Source of the DNA: Halovenus rubra
GTDB lineage: Archaea > Halobacteriota > Halobacteria > Halobacteriales > Haloarculaceae
Length of the DNA: 64,000 bases
Assembly: GCF_026586665.1 (NCBI RefSeq)
Contig: NZ_JAODIY010000010.1
Span: forward strand, 186,001-250,000
Direction of reading: 5' to 3'
The notes under the pieces are model-generated. The model was not told where the DNA came from. It ran no database searches and saw only the letters and a program-made list of their open reading frames with translations. Shown piece after piece: positions 1 through 8,189 of the stretch. The number at the start of each line of letters is the position of its first letter. Position 1 is the stretch's first letter. Both the position numbers and the translations under genes were made by a program.

Positions 1-3
1 ACC

Positions 4-1308
4 ATGGAATCGCGCACGTACACGACAGACGCCACGCCGGGTGACGAGGCGACCGTCGCCGGATGGGTCCACGAGATTCGAGACCTTGGTGGTATCGCGT
101 TCATCATTCTCCGGGACACGACCGGGAAGATTCAGATCAAATTCGAGAAAGACGAAATGGACGACGACCTTGTGGAAACAGGGCTGGGCGTTCATCGCGA
201 GAGCGTCATCGCTGTCACTGGCGCAGTCGAAAAAGAAGAACGCGCCCCAACAGGTGTCGAAATCGTCCCCGAAAACGTCGACGTTGTTGCTGAGGCTGAC
301 CCCGAACTGCCACTTGACCCATCTGGGAAAGTCGACTCCGAACTCCCAACGCGACTGGACAACCGAACACTTGACCTCCGAAAAGACGAGGTCAAAGCAA
401 TTTTCGAGATTCGCGCCGAGTTGCTGCGGTCCGTCCGCGAACAGTTCCGTGAGCTTAACTGTACAGAGATTAACACGCCCAAAATCGTCGCAACTGGGAC
501 CGAGGGTGGAACCGAGCTGTTCCCCATTACGTACTTTGGCGAAGAAGCCTTCATGAACCAGAGCCCCCAGCTATTCAAGCAGTTGATGGTTGGCTCCGGG
601 CTGGAGCGGGTCTTCGAAATCGGTCCAATCTTCCGTGCCGAAGAACACAACACGCCGCGACACCTCAACGAGGCGACCTCTATTGACTTCGAGTCCGCAT
701 TCTACGACGAGGCCGACGCGATGGATGCCTGTGAGTCAGTCGTTATTGCTGCCTACGAAGGAATTGCCGAGAACTGCCAGGAAGAACTCGAAGCACTCGG
801 GCTGGCTGAGACCTTTGAGGTGCCTGATGAGGGGTTCCCACGTCTGAGTTACGAGGAAGCCATCGAGCGTATCAACGCAACAGGCGAACTCGACGAGCAA
901 CTTGTCTGGGGCGACGACCTGCCGACCGAAGGTGAGCGCGCGCTCGGCGATGAGATGGGTCAGCACTATTTCATCACCGAGTGGCCAAGCGAGATCAAGC
1001 CCTTTTACATCAAGGACATGGACGACGACGAGCAGCTCTCGACTGGCTTTGACCTGATGCACCCGAGCATGGAGCTTGTTTCGGGCGGACAGCGTGAACA
1101 TCGGTTCGAGCACCTCGTCGAAGGCTTCGAGCAGCAGGGACTCGACCCCGAAGCCTTCGAGTACTATACGAAGATGTTCCGTTACGGCATGCCACCTCAT
1201 GCCGGCTGGGGACTTGGCGGTGAGCGTCTCGTGATGACGATGCTTGGATTGGACAACATCCGCGAAGCCGTTCTCTTCCCGCGAGACCGCCAGCGGCTCT
1301 CGCCGTAG
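4..1308 (+). CDS. aspS: Aspartyl-tRNA synthetase, archaeal type
   Basis: Class II aminoacyl-tRNA synthetase of 434 residues that charges tRNA-Asp (possibly also tRNA-Asn) in the cytoplasm. An N-terminal OB-fold anticodon-binding domain (about 1-105, with [14 protein letters not shown]) precedes the catalytic domain, where class II motif 2 ([15 protein letters not shown]) and motif 3 ([15 protein letters not shown]) are visible. The length is typical of archaeal AspRS without the bacterial insertion domain. Whether it is discriminating or non-discriminating is not settled by reading; many archaea use a non-discriminating form plus GatCAB. The start codon lies 3 bases inside the window, so its promoter is not visible. 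Confidence 0.96.
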   Translation: MESRTYTTDATPGDEATVAGWVHEIRDLGGIAFIILRDTTGKIQIKFEKDEMDDDLVETGLGVHRESVIAVTGAVEKEERAPTGVEIVPENVDVVAEADPELPLDPSGKVDSELPTRLDNRTLDLRKDEVKAIFEIRAELLRSVREQFRELNCTEINTPKIVATGTEGGTELFPITYFGEEAFMNQSPQLFKQLMVGSGLERVFEIGPIFRAEEHNTPRHLNEATSIDFESAFYDEADAMDACESVVIAAYEGIAENCQEELEALGLAETFEVPDEGFPRLSYEEAIERINATGELDEQLVWGDDLPTEGERALGDEMGQHYFITEWPSEIKPFYIKDMDDDEQLSTGFDLMHPSMELVSGGQREHRFEHLVEGFEQQGLDPEAFEYYTKMFRYGMPPHAGWGLGGERLVMTMLGLDNIREAVLFPRDRQRLSP

Positions 1309-1454
1309 CTGAAACCGACCCCGTCGAGCAAGAACACAGAAGTTCTAGCCCGCGCAGCGAAGTGAGAACGACGATTGTGACTCTTGAAGCCGTGAGCCAA
1401 GCGGGTCGCTGCCGACAGAAAAACTACTATACTCCGACCCGCCGTCTCCCAAAT

Positions 1455-1958
1455 ATGTCGCTCATCGTTCGTGACGCGGCTCCCGAGGACGCCCCGGCGA
1501 TTCGAGACGTTCATCTGGCGTCTATCGAGGGTCTGGCAGGGCAGAGCTACGCTGACGAACAGGTTGCTGCGTGGGCACACGACCGCGACCCCGACGAGTA
1601 CCCCATCGACTCACCCGAGACTCGGTTTCTCGTCGCTGAGAAGGCCCCCCACATCGTCGGATTGGGCTGGATGAGAGTCGACGCAGACGACTATCTCCAG
1701 TGTGACGCCGATGGCGAGATTACTGCCGTATACGTCCATCCGACCGTGGCTCGTGAAGGCGTCGGCTCCCAGCTCTACAACGACCTCGAAGCAGCTGCAC
1801 AGCTATGCGGGGTCGAATCACTCGGGCTCTGGGCCTCCCGGAACGCTGTCCCGTTTTACGCCAAAGAGGGGTACGAACGCGTCACGGAACACGTCCACGA
1901 GTTTGATGAGAGAGTTGAAGCAACCGTGGTAGAGATGTATAAGCCCCTCGACAAGTAG
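1455..1958 (+). CDS. GNAT-family N-acetyltransferase
   Basis: Predicted acetyl-CoA-dependent acetyltransferase of 167 residues; substrate unknown. The GNAT core is seen in the strand plus acetyl-CoA loop VYVHPTVAREGVGSQLYNDL and the later strand GLWASRNAVPFYAKEGY. An upstream in-frame extension exists, but the ATG at 1455 begins the usual family N-terminus (MSLIVRDAAPEDAPAIRDVH) and was chosen. It stands alone between aspS and the toxin-antitoxin pair on the other strand. Confidence 0.85.
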   Translation: MSLIVRDAAPEDAPAIRDVHLASIEGLAGQSYADEQVAAWAHDRDPDEYPIDSPETRFLVAEKAPHIVGLGWMRVDADDYLQCDADGEITAVYVHPTVAREGVGSQLYNDLEAAAQLCGVESLGLWASRNAVPFYAKEGYERVTEHVHEFDERVEATVVEMYKPLDK

Positions 1959-1964
1959 GCCGTG

Positions 1965-2477
1965 TTAGTCCATCTCACCAATTGCGCGCTCTCGCAGACG
2001 GCCAGTCATCTGGATCCCGTGGTGGTCGGTTCGGCGGATGACCCGCTTAGCCTGACTCGTCGGGAAATATTTATCTTCAAGCGACGCCCGCACGACGATA
2101 CCAAAGGTGCTCGTGACGGTCCCACCAAGGCCGTCAGCGACGGCCCGGAGCCGGCGGTCGTCCGAGATAAGTGCGAACTCCTCGCCGCGGTCCCGAGACG
2201 CTAGCAGACCGGCCACAAGATAAACGTCGCTGGTCTGTTCGCTGGCGTCGAGTAACTGAGCGGCAGCGTCGAGCCACTCCTTGGCCTCTGACTCGGTATC
2301 GACCGCGTACTCGGTGAGAAAGCGGTCGAGGTTCGTCGCCGCCGGCTCGACCGTGAGCTCGTCAGCGACAGCTGTCGGAATCGCAAGGTCGCCATCGACT
2401 ACATCAAACAGTTCGAGGTCGCCGATCTGGCCGAGGTTATAGAGAGGGGTCGCATCGACGTAGACATGCATGGTCAC
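1965..2477 (-). CDS. PIN-like (DUF3368-type) putative toxin nuclease
   Basis: Protein of 170 residues resembling the DUF3368/PIN-like toxins that pair with UPF0175 antitoxins. An N-terminal acidic strand (VYVDATPLYNLGQIGDLELF) and a C-terminal SDDRRLRAVADG element would supply the PIN metal-binding acids; the role would be metal-dependent RNA cleavage, by family analogy. The gene overlaps the upstream antitoxin by 4 nt if the GTG at 2477 is used (an internal ATG lies at 2471), indicating translational coupling. The target RNA cannot be predicted. Confidence 0.7.
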   Translation of the reverse strand: MTMHVYVDATPLYNLGQIGDLELFDVVDGDLAIPTAVADELTVEPAATNLDRFLTEYAVDTESEAKEWLDAAAQLLDASEQTSDVYLVAGLLASRDRGEEFALISDDRRLRAVADGLGGTVTSTFGIVVRASLEDKYFPTSQAKRVIRRTDHHGIQMTGRLRERAIGEMD

Positions 2478-2776
2478 AGCTCCGTCGCGCGCTCGGCGTC
2501 GAAAGAAAGTTCAGTCTCTCCAAGTTGTGTTGTCAACCCGCGCTCCTGGGCAATCTCAAGCCACTCAGCAATCGAGACACCTGCTAGCCGGGCAGCCTCG
2601 TTGACGGACACGTCGTCACTTTGGTAGCGTTCGACTGCGTGTCTCGTTCGCAACGTCTCGACGCCCTCACGCAACGCTTGACGCATCGTCGTGCTCCGGT
2701 CCTGTTCGAGCAACTGCGCAACTTCATCCAGTTCTGCCTTATCATCGTCGCCAATTCGGACGCTTACTGTCGGCAT
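2474..2776 (-). CDS. UPF0175-type ribbon-helix-helix antitoxin
   Basis: A 100-residue protein with a probable N-terminal ribbon-helix-helix region (MPTVSVRIGDDDKAELDEVA) followed by the UPF0175 pattern of a helix-turn-helix (SVNEAARLAGVSIAEWLEIA). Proteins of this kind are antitoxins and autorepressors of PIN-like toxins; here the toxin gene follows with a 4-nt overlap. The two form a compact operon transcribed leftward from the 2777-2900 region, which is AT-rich. Confidence 0.75.
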   Translation of the reverse strand: MPTVSVRIGDDDKAELDEVAQLLEQDRSTTMRQALREGVETLRTRHAVERYQSDDVSVNEAARLAGVSIAEWLEIAQERGLTTQLGETELSFDAERATEL

Positions 2777-2952
2777 GTATACGCACTGTTGAAACGTATA
2801 CTCTTGTAGTTATGGGGTCCGGTGGATAGTTCCGCCTCTCTGTATCAACACCGTTGTCTCCGTCTCAGAGAAGTCATATCAGAGAGCTACTGTGTATTAA
2901 ATAATAGTATTTGTGCTGTTCGTCTCGAATGTATGTATCCCCTGAACATATA

Positions 2953-3615
2953 ATGGCCCGTATCCAACCGGGGAGTATGCCAAATTATCCGACCCACGCA
3001 CGGTGGGGTCGCATCGGTGCAGTCGTGGTAGCTCTCGCAGTTGGGAGTGTATTATTCGGGGCCTTTGGCTCACCAGTGCTTGCACTCGCAGGCATGTTCG
3101 GTGCCGGCGCGGCGACGTTCGTTGGCGCGATTTTTCCCGACATTGACCACCACAAGTCGATACCGCGACGAAAGGCTGTCAAAGCGTTTCAATTTCTTGT
3201 CGCGTGTGGAATCATCGCGCTGGCGATTCTCTCATGGGACATACTCGTTGAGATGGTCGACACGGCTGTTGTCAGCCCTAGCGAGACAGCAGTCGCGGAG
3301 GGTCTTGGAAGCACGGTGGATATTCCACCTGCATTCGTCGCCACGCTGCTTGTCTTGCTGGTTGTCGCAGGTTTCACCACTATTGTTGACCCCTTCATCG
3401 GGCTGGTGACCCACCGTCACCGCGGCTGGACACACAGCGTTCCAGTGACGTTCGCCCTGACGACGGCTATCGCTGGGGCTCTCTGGCTGGCAACCAGTGA
3501 CTTTGTTCTGTCGGGCGGGTTGGCGTTCGAACGGCAAGTAACGGCGGTCAGCGTCATCGGCACGTTCTTCGTTGGCATTCTCATTCATCTCAGCCTCGAC
3601 GGAGAGATTGTCTGA
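2953..3615 (+). CDS. YdjM/DUF457-like membrane metal-dependent hydrolase
   Basis: Polytopic membrane protein of about 220 residues. It carries the YdjM-family signatures FPDIDHHKSIPRR (an Asp-x-Asp-His-His cluster after the second membrane helix) and THRHRGWTHS near the middle, which are thought to bind metal; the reaction in archaea is unknown. Four to five hydrophobic helices are seen. Starts at 2953 (MARIQPGS) and 2977 (MPNYPTHARWGR) are both possible; the second is closer to the usual family N-terminus. Confidence 0.75.
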   Translation: MARIQPGSMPNYPTHARWGRIGAVVVALAVGSVLFGAFGSPVLALAGMFGAGAATFVGAIFPDIDHHKSIPRRKAVKAFQFLVACGIIALAILSWDILVEMVDTAVVSPSETAVAEGLGSTVDIPPAFVATLLVLLVVAGFTTIVDPFIGLVTHRHRGWTHSVPVTFALTTAIAGALWLATSDFVLSGGLAFERQVTAVSVIGTFFVGILIHLSLDGEIV

Positions 3616-3774
3616 GGGCGTGTTTTGACGAGCACCTGTGGTCTCGACAGTCGCACAATCGCCGACAGCCTCCTCAGTAGCAGAACAGTTGTGTTCTAGT
3701 ACCTCAACAGCGAAGCCCTTCTGGTTCATCCGAGAGGGCGTGAATCTTTACCCCTGCCGCCCGCAGGCGCAGAT

Positions 3775-4530
3775 ATGAACCTCACAGAGCACGCCTGGAC
3801 CGATGCCACAGGCCTCGATACAAATCTGGCAGTTCTACCCGTTGGAAGCACCGAACAACATGGCCCTCACGCACCACTTGGGACCGACACGCTGACTGCG
3901 AAGGCTGTCACACAGGCGGGCATCGACCGATATAATCAAGAGGTCATCGTTGGTCCGGCCATCCCTGTTGGCGTTGCCGCCGAACACCGGCAATTTCCCG
4001 GGACACTATGGGTAAGCGAGGAAACGTTCCGCCGGTATGTCCGAGAAACCATCGAGAGTCTGGTGAGCCACGGCTGGAACCGGGTAGTCCTCGTCAACGG
4101 CCACGGCGGAAACGTCGACGCGTTGCGGGAACTCTGTGGAACGCTTGTCCGTGAAGAAACTGCCTACGCAGTCCCGTTTACTTGGTTCGACGCCGCCATC
4201 TACGATGATGTCGAGCCAGACATTCACATGGGTCATGGCGGACCAGTCGAGACGAGCGTCGTCCAACATGTTGACTCCGAGCTCATTCGGGAAGAGCGCC
4301 TTGAGGCGGCCGCCGAGGGAGCAGCCGATGGCTGGGGCCAGTGGCAGTCTGGCGTCAACCTTGCCTACGATTCGGCAGAGTTCAGCGAGAACGGCGTTGT
4401 CGGCGACCCTCGTGAGGGTGGAGCCGACGTGGGCGAGCAACTGCTTGAGAGCACGGCGACGGCGCTGGCAGAACTGCTGGTTGCGGTTCGTGAACGGGAC
4501 GTGACACGACCGGCCAAGCGCGACGAGTGA
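3775..4530 (+). CDS. Creatininase-family amidohydrolase
   Basis: A 251-residue enzyme of the creatininase/formamide hydrolase superfamily. Metal-binding residues are seen in GSTEQHGPHAPLGTDT (Glu, His, Asp), VNGHGGNVDALRE (His) and MGHGGPVETS (Glu). The superfamily includes creatininase, the FAPy deformylase ArfB of archaeal riboflavin/F420 synthesis, and MftE peptidases; the sequence alone does not choose among them. No riboflavin or mycofactocin gene is adjacent. It is convergent with the leftward DUF5790-like gene. Confidence 0.85.
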   Translation: MNLTEHAWTDATGLDTNLAVLPVGSTEQHGPHAPLGTDTLTAKAVTQAGIDRYNQEVIVGPAIPVGVAAEHRQFPGTLWVSEETFRRYVRETIESLVSHGWNRVVLVNGHGGNVDALRELCGTLVREETAYAVPFTWFDAAIYDDVEPDIHMGHGGPVETSVVQHVDSELIREERLEAAAEGAADGWGQWQSGVNLAYDSAEFSENGVVGDPREGGADVGEQLLESTATALAELLVAVRERDVTRPAKRDE

Positions 4531-4536
4531 AAGCAA

Positions 4537-4956
4537 TCAGGCTTCAGCGGCTTCTGCATCGGCTTCGTCGTCTGTTTTTTCGAGTGTGTTTTTGAGCTGT
4601 GGGACCGTGCTGGCGAGGTCACCGACCTGTTCGCTGGCGTCTTCGATGTCGCCAAGCAGTTCCTCGACTTCCTCGATTTCTGTGGCAAGGTCGTCGCTAT
4701 CCTCGAAGGCGTCGGCTTTCTTGCCCATCGTAAACCATTTTTTTGCGTCGTGAAGGTCCTCCCGAGCGTCACCGACATCGAGTGCCGACCGGAGCGCGTT
4801 GAGGACACCAAGCGTGTTCTCGGAGTCGACATCCCAGACTGCTTCGGCCTCTGGCAGTGAGTCGCGTGCAGCTTCAAGCGAGGACTCAACGTCCTCACGC
4901 ATCTCCGAGGCCGCCTCGGTGAACAGTTCGTCGTCGTCGAGTGTTGCCTGTGACAT
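4537..4956 (-). CDS. Haloarchaeal conserved acidic protein (DUF5790-like)
   Basis: A 139-residue, highly acidic, mostly alpha-helical protein starting MSQATLDDDELFTEAASEMR. It resembles a widespread haloarchaeal family that I recall as DUF5790; the assignment is from memory. No catalytic motif is visible. The open frame continues further upstream, but the ATG at 4956 has the family N-terminus and typical codon use starts there. It lies 67 bp downstream of the Hsp20 gene on the same strand and may be co-transcribed. Confidence 0.8.
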   Translation of the reverse strand: MSQATLDDDELFTEAASEMREDVESSLEAARDSLPEAEAVWDVDSENTLGVLNALRSALDVGDAREDLHDAKKWFTMGKKADAFEDSDDLATEIEEVEELLGDIEDASEQVGDLASTVPQLKNTLEKTDDEADAEAAEA

Positions 4957-5023
4957 ACTGGATGCTACGCTACCGGGTAGCTTAAAAGGCCGCCTGAAAG
5001 TGAAAGTGAAACGAGATGCCGTC

Positions 5024-5533
5024 TCAGGCGTCGTCGCCGGTGTGTTCGTCGCCCTCGATATCTTCGGGTTCCGCTTTATCGTCTTCATGATTGTCGGCCT
5101 CGTTGTGGCCTGTTTCGTTGTTTCCGGTCTTGTCGTGACTGAGAGCATCGTCACTCTCATCTGTCGCTTTCGGGACGTGGACGTGAAGTGTGCCATTGTC
5201 TTTGAGTGTCGCACTCGCAGCAACCGCCTCAACAGAAGCATCGGAAGGGACGTTGACGTGTCCGTCGAGAGTGAGACCACGACCGGGGAACTGCATTTCG
5301 AACCCATCGTAGAAGTCCCTGAATCGGTCGACACGAACGACGACAGCACCGTCCTCATATTTGACTTGCACGTCGGCAGGATGTGCGCCGGGCGCGTCGA
5401 AGACAGCGAGGAACGCGTTATCGCTCTCATAAAGGTCGGCCGGCAGCGGACGCTGTTCCTGTGCACGCCCGAACACTCGCCCAACGGTCTCGAATACAGT
5501 CGACCCAACAGAACTGCCAATGTCCTGAATCAT
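5024..5533 (-). CDS. Hsp20/alpha-crystallin small heat shock protein
   Basis: A 169-residue cytoplasmic holdase-type chaperone. The alpha-crystallin domain spans about 30-130 (ESDNAFLAVFDAPGAHPADV through GTLHVHVPKA). A strongly acidic Asp/Glu-rich tail of about 40 residues follows, as often seen in haloarchaeal versions. The start codon overlaps the stop of the small zinc protein gene (ATGA at 5530-5533), so the two are translationally coupled. Confidence 0.88.
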   Translation of the reverse strand: MIQDIGSSVGSTVFETVGRVFGRAQEQRPLPADLYESDNAFLAVFDAPGAHPADVQVKYEDGAVVVRVDRFRDFYDGFEMQFPGRGLTLDGHVNVPSDASVEAVAASATLKDNGTLHVHVPKATDESDDALSHDKTGNNETGHNEADNHEDDKAEPEDIEGDEHTGDDA

Positions 5534-5688
5534 AGCTCGACCTCCGAGAGACAGTCAGTCCCACAACAGTACGGACACTGGAAATCCGTCACACCGACCT
5601 CCTCTGGCATGTCGTAGGTGTAATGAAGCTCGAACATGTCGACTTCGCAGTCGTTGGCCGTACAGACGACTTCGAGCGTTGCTGGCAT
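5530..5688 (-). CDS. 52-residue zinc-binding protein (DUF7559-like)
   Basis: Translation gives a 52-residue protein starting MPATLEVVCTANDCEVDMF and ending CPYCCGTDCLSEVEL. Cysteines at CTANDC and CPYCCGTDC form a small zinc ribbon. It resembles a conserved haloarchaeal micro-protein family that I recall as DUF7559. Its TGA overlaps the ATG of the Hsp20 gene, which supports real translation and a two-gene operon. Function unknown; a co-chaperone or regulatory role is only suggested by position. Confidence 0.75.
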   Translation of the reverse strand: MPATLEVVCTANDCEVDMFELHYTYDMPEEVGVTDFQCPYCCGTDCLSEVEL

Positions 5689-5813
5689 GTCTCTGCGTTA
5701 GGTTGGAAGCGTAATCAATTGCCGGGTATGGCTCCAAAGAGCGAAACAGTGTACAGATTAATCACCATATCAACAATAAGATTCAATTAGGCGGGGTTTG
5801 AATAGAGAGAGTA

Positions 5814-6053
5814 ATGGCAGAAATACTTGCAGAAAACCTCTCCGGTAAAGCAGTCATGGGCTCGGACGGAGCCGAAATCGGCATGTTGTACAACGTCACG
5901 ATGGATATGGACACTGGGAATCTCAAGAATCTCGTTATTACGCCCGATGAAGGAGCCGACCCAACGGAGTTCGAGAAAGACGAACAGGGCCGAGCGTTGG
6001 TTCCTGTCCGGCGTGTACAGGCTGTTAAAGACCACATGATTATCGAGCGCTAG
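5814..6053 (+). CDS. PRC-barrel domain protein
   Basis: A 79-residue single PRC-barrel (MAEILAENLSGKAVMGSDGAEI...VPVRRVQAVKDHMIIER). Small PRC-barrel proteins are common in archaea; the fold is shared with the RimM ribosome-maturation domain. It ends 4 nt before the start of nob1 on the same strand. The operon with an rRNA-processing nuclease suggests, but does not prove, a role in ribosome assembly. Confidence 0.88.
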   Translation: MAEILAENLSGKAVMGSDGAEIGMLYNVTMDMDTGNLKNLVITPDEGADPTEFEKDEQGRALVPVRRVQAVKDHMIIER

Positions 6054-6057
6054 TTGA

Positions 6058-6516
6058 ATGTATATTCTCGACTCCTCCGCATTTATTCACGAGTATCACA
6101 CTGACGAGCCGATTGCTTCGATCCCCCTCGTCCGCGAAGAGCTCGAAGATGAGAGTGCCTACCGATTCGACGCACTCGAAGGGTCGGGCATGCACCTCCA
6201 CCTCCCCGACGAAGAGACAGTTCTCCGCATCGAGCGAGCTGCAGACGAGACGGGAGACCTTGAGGAGCTTTCAGACCCCGATATCCGGCTTGTTGCCGCT
6301 GCCTTCGAACTCGATGGCCGACTTGTTACCGACGACTACGCGATGCAAAATGTCGCCGAGAAGCTGAACGTCACCGTCGAGGTTATTGCCCGCGATGGCA
6401 TCGAAGAGCAACGCGAGTGGCTATTCCAGTGTCAGGGCTGTGGCCGCGAATTCGACGAACACCACGACCGCTGTCCCATCTGTGGGAGCGACCTCTCCAG
6501 AAAGAATCCCGCCTGA
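6058..6516 (+). CDS. nob1: Ribosome maturation endonuclease Nob1
   Basis: A 152-residue homologue of the PIN-domain nuclease that cleaves the 3' end of pre-16S rRNA. The PIN domain is at about 1-115 (YILDSSAF with the first Asp; DPDIRLVAAAFELDGRLVTD with later acids). A C-terminal zinc ribbon follows (CQGCGREFDEHHDRCPICG, four cysteines). This order and length are diagnostic of archaeal Nob1. It is the second gene of an operon with the PRC-barrel protein. Confidence 0.93.
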   Translation: MYILDSSAFIHEYHTDEPIASIPLVREELEDESAYRFDALEGSGMHLHLPDEETVLRIERAADETGDLEELSDPDIRLVAAAFELDGRLVTDDYAMQNVAEKLNVTVEVIARDGIEEQREWLFQCQGCGREFDEHHDRCPICGSDLSRKNPA

Positions 6517-6540
6517 GCGCCGTTTGGATACGACCGGTAC

Positions 6541-6693
6541 TTACGCAAACGGTTCCTCTTCAGTGATTGTGTCGAGCCCAATGTCGACGAGTTGGCGTAA
6601 CACCTCTTCCTCTGTTACTCCGTGCTCTCGGGCCAGTGCACTGACCTGCTGTGAGACATCGTCATCACACACCAGCGTGTACCGAACGTCCAT
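6541..6693 (-). CDS. Small ribbon-helix-helix-like protein (50 residues)
   Basis: Reading the minus strand gives MDVRYTLVCDDDVSQQVSAL...EEPFA, 50 residues. A beta strand (VRYTLVCDD) followed by two helices (VSQQVSALAREHG, TEEEVLRQLVDIGLDTI) matches the ribbon-helix-helix pattern, so it may be a DNA-binding regulator or an orphan antitoxin. It is a separate short gene between nob1 and the CPBP protease gene. No toxin lies next to it. Confidence 0.55.
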   Translation of the reverse strand: MDVRYTLVCDDDVSQQVSALAREHGVTEEEVLRQLVDIGLDTITEEEPFA

Positions 6694-6750
6694 AAATCAT
6701 GCTAGTACGTAGCACATATTAAGAGTGTGTCAGACAGACAGCAGACACAC

Positions 6751-7530
6751 TCAAAGTAGGTTGGTCGCGCCAACGTAGAGGTTGAGATAGATAACGACGT
6801 TCCAGCAGGCATGGACAGAAACCGGAACGAGGAGGTTCTCAGTGTACTCATGGAGCGCTCCGAGTACCAGCCCGGAAACAAACGCAACGAGAACGTACGC
6901 GATGCGGCTTCCAGTGCCGACGAGGGCAACGTAGTGAACTGCCCCAAAGATAACCGCTGCCCCGATGATACCAGGGATAACGCCGTAAGAGGTTCGGAGA
7001 ACCCCCTGAACGACGCCCCGGAACAGCAGCTCCTCACCGGGTGCGTTCAGCAAGATAACTAGTGGAATATAGTAGAGAAACAGCTCGGGTTGGTCGTTGC
7101 CAATCTCGACAGATGTGTTCTGAGCTGGTTCAAGCCCAAGCTGTGAGAGCACGAATTCAAGAGTAACCAGAGAGGCGACGAGCACTGCAAAGCCAAGCAG
7201 AATCCAGCGCACGTCGTGGCTGGTGGGGAACCTAAATGGAACGAGGCCACGGTCGTTACGCCAGAGGAGATAGCTGGTGCCAACGAGAATGAACGTAGCA
7301 AAATGAAGCGCCATCGGGACGAGTTGTGTAAGCAGCGGTGCGCTCTCCTCAGTCAGTCCGAGTCCGTCTAGCGCCAAAAGACCAAACTGCTGGACAACGC
7401 CTGCTGCCAAGAATGCGCCAGCGACTAGCAATAACGCGTGGGTGAGACTCTGGAGACGCTGGTTTGGGTCGGCAACCTGCACAAGGTCCGGGTCATCTCT
7501 TGGAGGGTCTTCTTGGGCTGTTGTCGGCAT
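6751..7530 (-). CDS. CPBP-family intramembrane metalloprotease
   Basis: A 259-residue polytopic membrane protein with about eight hydrophobic helices. The three CPBP (Abi/Rce1) motifs are present: NAPGEELLFRGVVQG (Glu-Glu-x3-Arg), VHYVALVGTG (His) and HACWNVVIYL (His-x3-Asn). These residues form the glutamate/histidine active site in Rce1-type proteases. Substrate unknown. It follows dihydrofolate reductase on the same strand after about 120 bp. Confidence 0.85.
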   Translation of the reverse strand: MPTTAQEDPPRDDPDLVQVADPNQRLQSLTHALLLVAGAFLAAGVVQQFGLLALDGLGLTEESAPLLTQLVPMALHFATFILVGTSYLLWRNDRGLVPFRFPTSHDVRWILLGFAVLVASLVTLEFVLSQLGLEPAQNTSVEIGNDQPELFLYYIPLVILLNAPGEELLFRGVVQGVLRTSYGVIPGIIGAAVIFGAVHYVALVGTGSRIAYVLVAFVSGLVLGALHEYTENLLVPVSVHACWNVVIYLNLYVGATNLL

Positions 7531-7650
7531 ACACTGGGTCTGGCTAGTGGCTTCAGTGTCATCATTGCACCGGTTATCGGTACTAGTGGGAGAGGCGGCG
7601 TCGAAGCAGACAGAACAGAATAGGCGGTCGCTACGGATGTGTGTCTCCAG

Positions 7651-8130
7651 TCACTCCACACGGACCCATTCTTCGAGCGTGAATCGGTCGAATAAGGTCT
7701 CATCGACGAGGTTCCATTCTCTCTCATTCCAGTCCGGGTAAAAAGAGTCGCCCTCGTAGTCACCGTGAACGCGGCTGAGTACCATTCTAGTGACAGTAGG
7801 CTGAAACAGCGCGTAGATAGCGCCACCCCCGATGACGTATATGGTCTCGGCCTCGGCACGGTTTGCTTGCTTGAGTGTCTCTTCGACACCCTCTACGTGG
7901 GTTGCTGTTTCTACATCAAACTCGCGCTCGGTCCGACTCAAAACGAACTGTTTCGAGCCGGGGAGGTCGTCACGCATCGCGTCGAAGGTACGTCGACCAA
8001 GGACGATTGGATTGTCAGCAATCCGGTTCCGATACTGCTGTTTATCTTTGGGGATGCTCGGCCAGGGCAGTTCACCATCATCTCCGATGACACCGTTTTC
8101 TGCAACGGCGGCTACCGAGACAAGTTCCAT
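7651..8130 (-). CDS. folA: Dihydrofolate reductase
   Basis: A 159-residue enzyme reducing dihydrofolate to tetrahydrofolate with NADPH. Diagnostic elements are [20 protein letters not shown] at the N-terminus, the active-site acid region KDKQQYRN, and the NADPH-binding [10 protein letters not shown] and [13 protein letters not shown]. No thymidylate synthase gene is adjacent, unlike some haloarchaeal hdr-thyA arrangements. It may be transcribed with the MATE gene just upstream (gap about 60 bp). Confidence 0.93.
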   Translation of the reverse strand: MELVSVAAVAENGVIGDDGELPWPSIPKDKQQYRNRIADNPIVLGRRTFDAMRDDLPGSKQFVLSRTEREFDVETATHVEGVEETLKQANRAEAETIYVIGGGAIYALFQPTVTRMVLSRVHGDYEGDSFYPDWNEREWNLVDETLFDRFTLEEWVRVE

Positions 8131-8189
8131 ACGTCAGGGAACGGGTGGGTTTCGGATAGCAGTTTCTCTCGACAGCGCAGGACTCGGTT

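Noticed and set aside
3232-3729. 165-codon minus-strand frame overlapping the YdjM-like gene
   Set aside because: It mostly covers a well-supported gene on the other strand and has no recognisable domain or promoter.
5695-5715. TTAGGTT near 5699 as a second iron box
   Set aside because: Only one half-site is present and the neighbouring genes have no link to iron.
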